NCBI RefSeq assembly: GCF_964340395.1
Contig: NC_135560.1
Span: 18,153,098 to 18,217,097, forward strand
Source: Glandiceps talaboti
Taxonomy: Eukaryota; Hemichordata; Enteropneusta; Spengelidae
Direction of reading: 5' to 3'
DNA: 64,000 nt
The position numbers were made by a program, and so were the translations under genes. The stretch's first letter is position 1; each line of letters opens with the position of its first letter. Shown piece by piece: positions 61,432 through 64,000 of this stretch. Under the pieces are notes generated by a model, which was given only the letters and a program-made list of their open reading frames with translations, was not told where the DNA came from and did not search any database.

Positions 61432-62619
61432 ATGGTGCATTTTCGGATCAGTCGTGTGAGGCATGTTTGTTCGGTATCTTGTCTTTCTCTGATTCTGTAC
61501 GTATTAGGAACAATACTATTTGTGCATTTCTTGTCACATAGCAGTGGAACTTCTCAGCGAAGATACGATCAGTCCGTCGAGAAAAGGATCGGAATATTAA
61601 CGGAGCCGCAATCTGTTGCGATACTCAAAAATCTACTGCTCAGGTACCCTTGGCTTTCACGCAGAAATACCATTCCCAACTACTATACCAACAATAGAGG
61701 GCGTGGTCTTCAATCAACTGAAGACATGACATTAGTATTTGTGCACCATCAAAAATGCGGTGGTCAAATGATGAAGACATGTTTGCGGGCGGTGGCAAAT
61801 TCGACTGGCTTTGCACCACCCAGATTGGTTGGCGGTGCTTATTTTGAGAAAATTTTTAATGAGCTATCAAACATCCAGCGACAGGGTGTTCATGTTTATC
61901 AGGGTGGTTATGCATTTGGTGTATGCAATCACATCTCAACCCCGTGCTCTTACTTCGCTATTGTTCGAGACACATATACCCGTATGGTTTCACATTACCT
62001 CGCCTGCAACCTCACCGCACCTAGGAACCGTCTTTGCCTTCCGTTTGGAACTCGATACACATCAGTCAAAGAGTGGGCATTATTCGTTGGCAACCATCTT
62101 TTCAAACAACTGTTTAATGATGTTGAGTTATGTAAATCGAAATATATGAGTATAGGTTACACAAAATACATAAAAAGACAATTTCCTGGACTCCAAACTA
62201 TACAAAACCAAAATGTGTCTGTACCATGCTGGCAAGTTCACAGAACATATTTAGACTATAATTTGAATATGAGAGAAAAGGAGGTTCTACTTCGCTATTT
62301 CATTGAAAATCTAGAGAACTGGTTCACCGTTATCGGAATAACAGAAGATCTGCAGTCAACTGTTTCAATGTTGGAGGAAACATACAATTACCCATTCGTT
62401 GACAGTTGTACCGTTGAGGGCGATGTACTGGCAATTCACGTGGCAGGCACGAAAAGGAACGATGAGGATAAGATCCTTCTTGCCGAACTGAAACAAGATC
62501 TTCAGGCGAAATTGAGGCAAGATGACGAGGTTGCAGAAGCATTATATTATGACATAGCGCTTTACAAAAAGGCCAGCGAAATATTTGAAAGGCAGAAGAT
62601 GATGTCGTCAGTTGTTTAG
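61432..62619 (+). CDS. Type II Golgi carbohydrate sulfotransferase, intronless CDS
   Basis: A single 395-codon open frame. It has a short cytosolic N-terminus, a signal-anchor helix at about residues 14-35 ([20 protein letters not shown]), a stem, and a lumenal catalytic domain. Two PAPS-binding elements are visible: a 5'-phosphosulfate loop at about 104-120 ([15 protein letters not shown]; Lys108 is the expected catalytic-loop residue) and a 3'-phosphate motif at about 176-189 ([14 protein letters not shown]; Arg179 and Ser187). A later block ([20 protein letters not shown]) matches the end of the family fold. N-glycosylation sequons occur at Asn123 and Asn193. The length fits Golgi sulfotransferases of the Sulfotransfer_2/Gal-3-O type. 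The sugar acceptor cannot be told. An acceptor 10 nt before the ATG suggests a 5' UTR intron. Confidence 0.88.
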   Translation: MVHFRISRVRHVCSVSCLSLILYVLGTILFVHFLSHSSGTSQRRYDQSVEKRIGILTEPQSVAILKNLLLRYPWLSRRNTIPNYYTNNRGRGLQSTEDMTLVFVHHQKCGGQMMKTCLRAVANSTGFAPPRLVGGAYFEKIFNELSNIQRQGVHVYQGGYAFGVCNHISTPCSYFAIVRDTYTRMVSHYLACNLTAPRNRLCLPFGTRYTSVKEWALFVGNHLFKQLFNDVELCKSKYMSIGYTKYIKRQFPGLQTIQNQNVSVPCWQVHRTYLDYNLNMREKEVLLRYFIENLENWFTVIGITEDLQSTVSMLEETYNYPFVDSCTVEGDVLAIHVAGTKRNDEDKILLAELKQDLQAKLRQDDEVAEALYYDIALYKKASEIFERQKMMSSVV

Positions 62620-62670
62620 ATGTGACGAGGCCTCTGAAACTGAAGACTGCTTGTATATCATTTAAGTCGT

Positions 62671-64000
<1,330 letters not shown>

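Noticed and set aside
62330-62542. Minus-strand 70-aa frame inside the sulfotransferase
   Set aside because: Shadow of an intact sense gene with conserved motifs.

Overview
This is a eukaryotic, AT-rich, intron-dense stretch from an animal genome. The strongest evidence is a complete, vertebrate-length NBAS orthologue in 58 coding exons (17038-52529, + strand). The long di- and tetranucleotide microsatellites, MITE-like foldbacks, LINE relics and introns of a few hundred bp to about 2 kb suit a marine invertebrate. A hemichordate, cephalochordate or lophotrochozoan is my guess, but I cannot fix the phylum from sequence alone. There are no bacterial-type operons, rRNA genes, CRISPR arrays or clearly functional tRNAs.

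Layout. (1) 1-8013 holds two paralogous genes facing away from each other across a 1.4 kb shared upstream region. Gene A (4290 down to 889, - strand, 3' end not found) and gene B (5672-8013, + strand, 4 exons, 394 aa) share one exon plan: an N-terminal helical domain, a SAM-like domain, a Gly/Ala-rich hydrophobic segment resembling apolipoprotein L, and in B a C-terminal charged helix. (2) 8014-17037 is gene-poor. It holds microsatellites, minisatellites, a decayed LINE reverse transcriptase, a lone CUB-like fragment and a small hAT-like MITE. (3) 17038-52529 is NBAS. I resolved every exon-intron junction in frame (7137 nt, 2378 aa). It encodes the large scaffold subunit of the NBAS-RINT1-ZW10 (NRZ) ER-tethering complex. 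Its introns contain repeated copies of its own exon edges, LINE fragments, MITEs and one GC-AG intron. (4) 52530-61400 is intergenic, with microsatellites, a reverse-oriented repeat family ending in a microsatellite, a LINE C-terminal relic and a 28-bp minisatellite. (5) 61432-62619 is an intact, intronless 395-aa type II membrane sulfotransferase, followed by a (CT)n tract and unremarkable sequence.

The three functional units look unrelated: a putative membrane-active ApoL/SAM pair, an ER-Golgi tethering/NMD housekeeping gene, and a Golgi carbohydrate sulfotransferase. The most novel items are the divergent SAM-ApoL pair and the recurrent duplication of exon edges, with live-looking splice sites, inside the NBAS introns.
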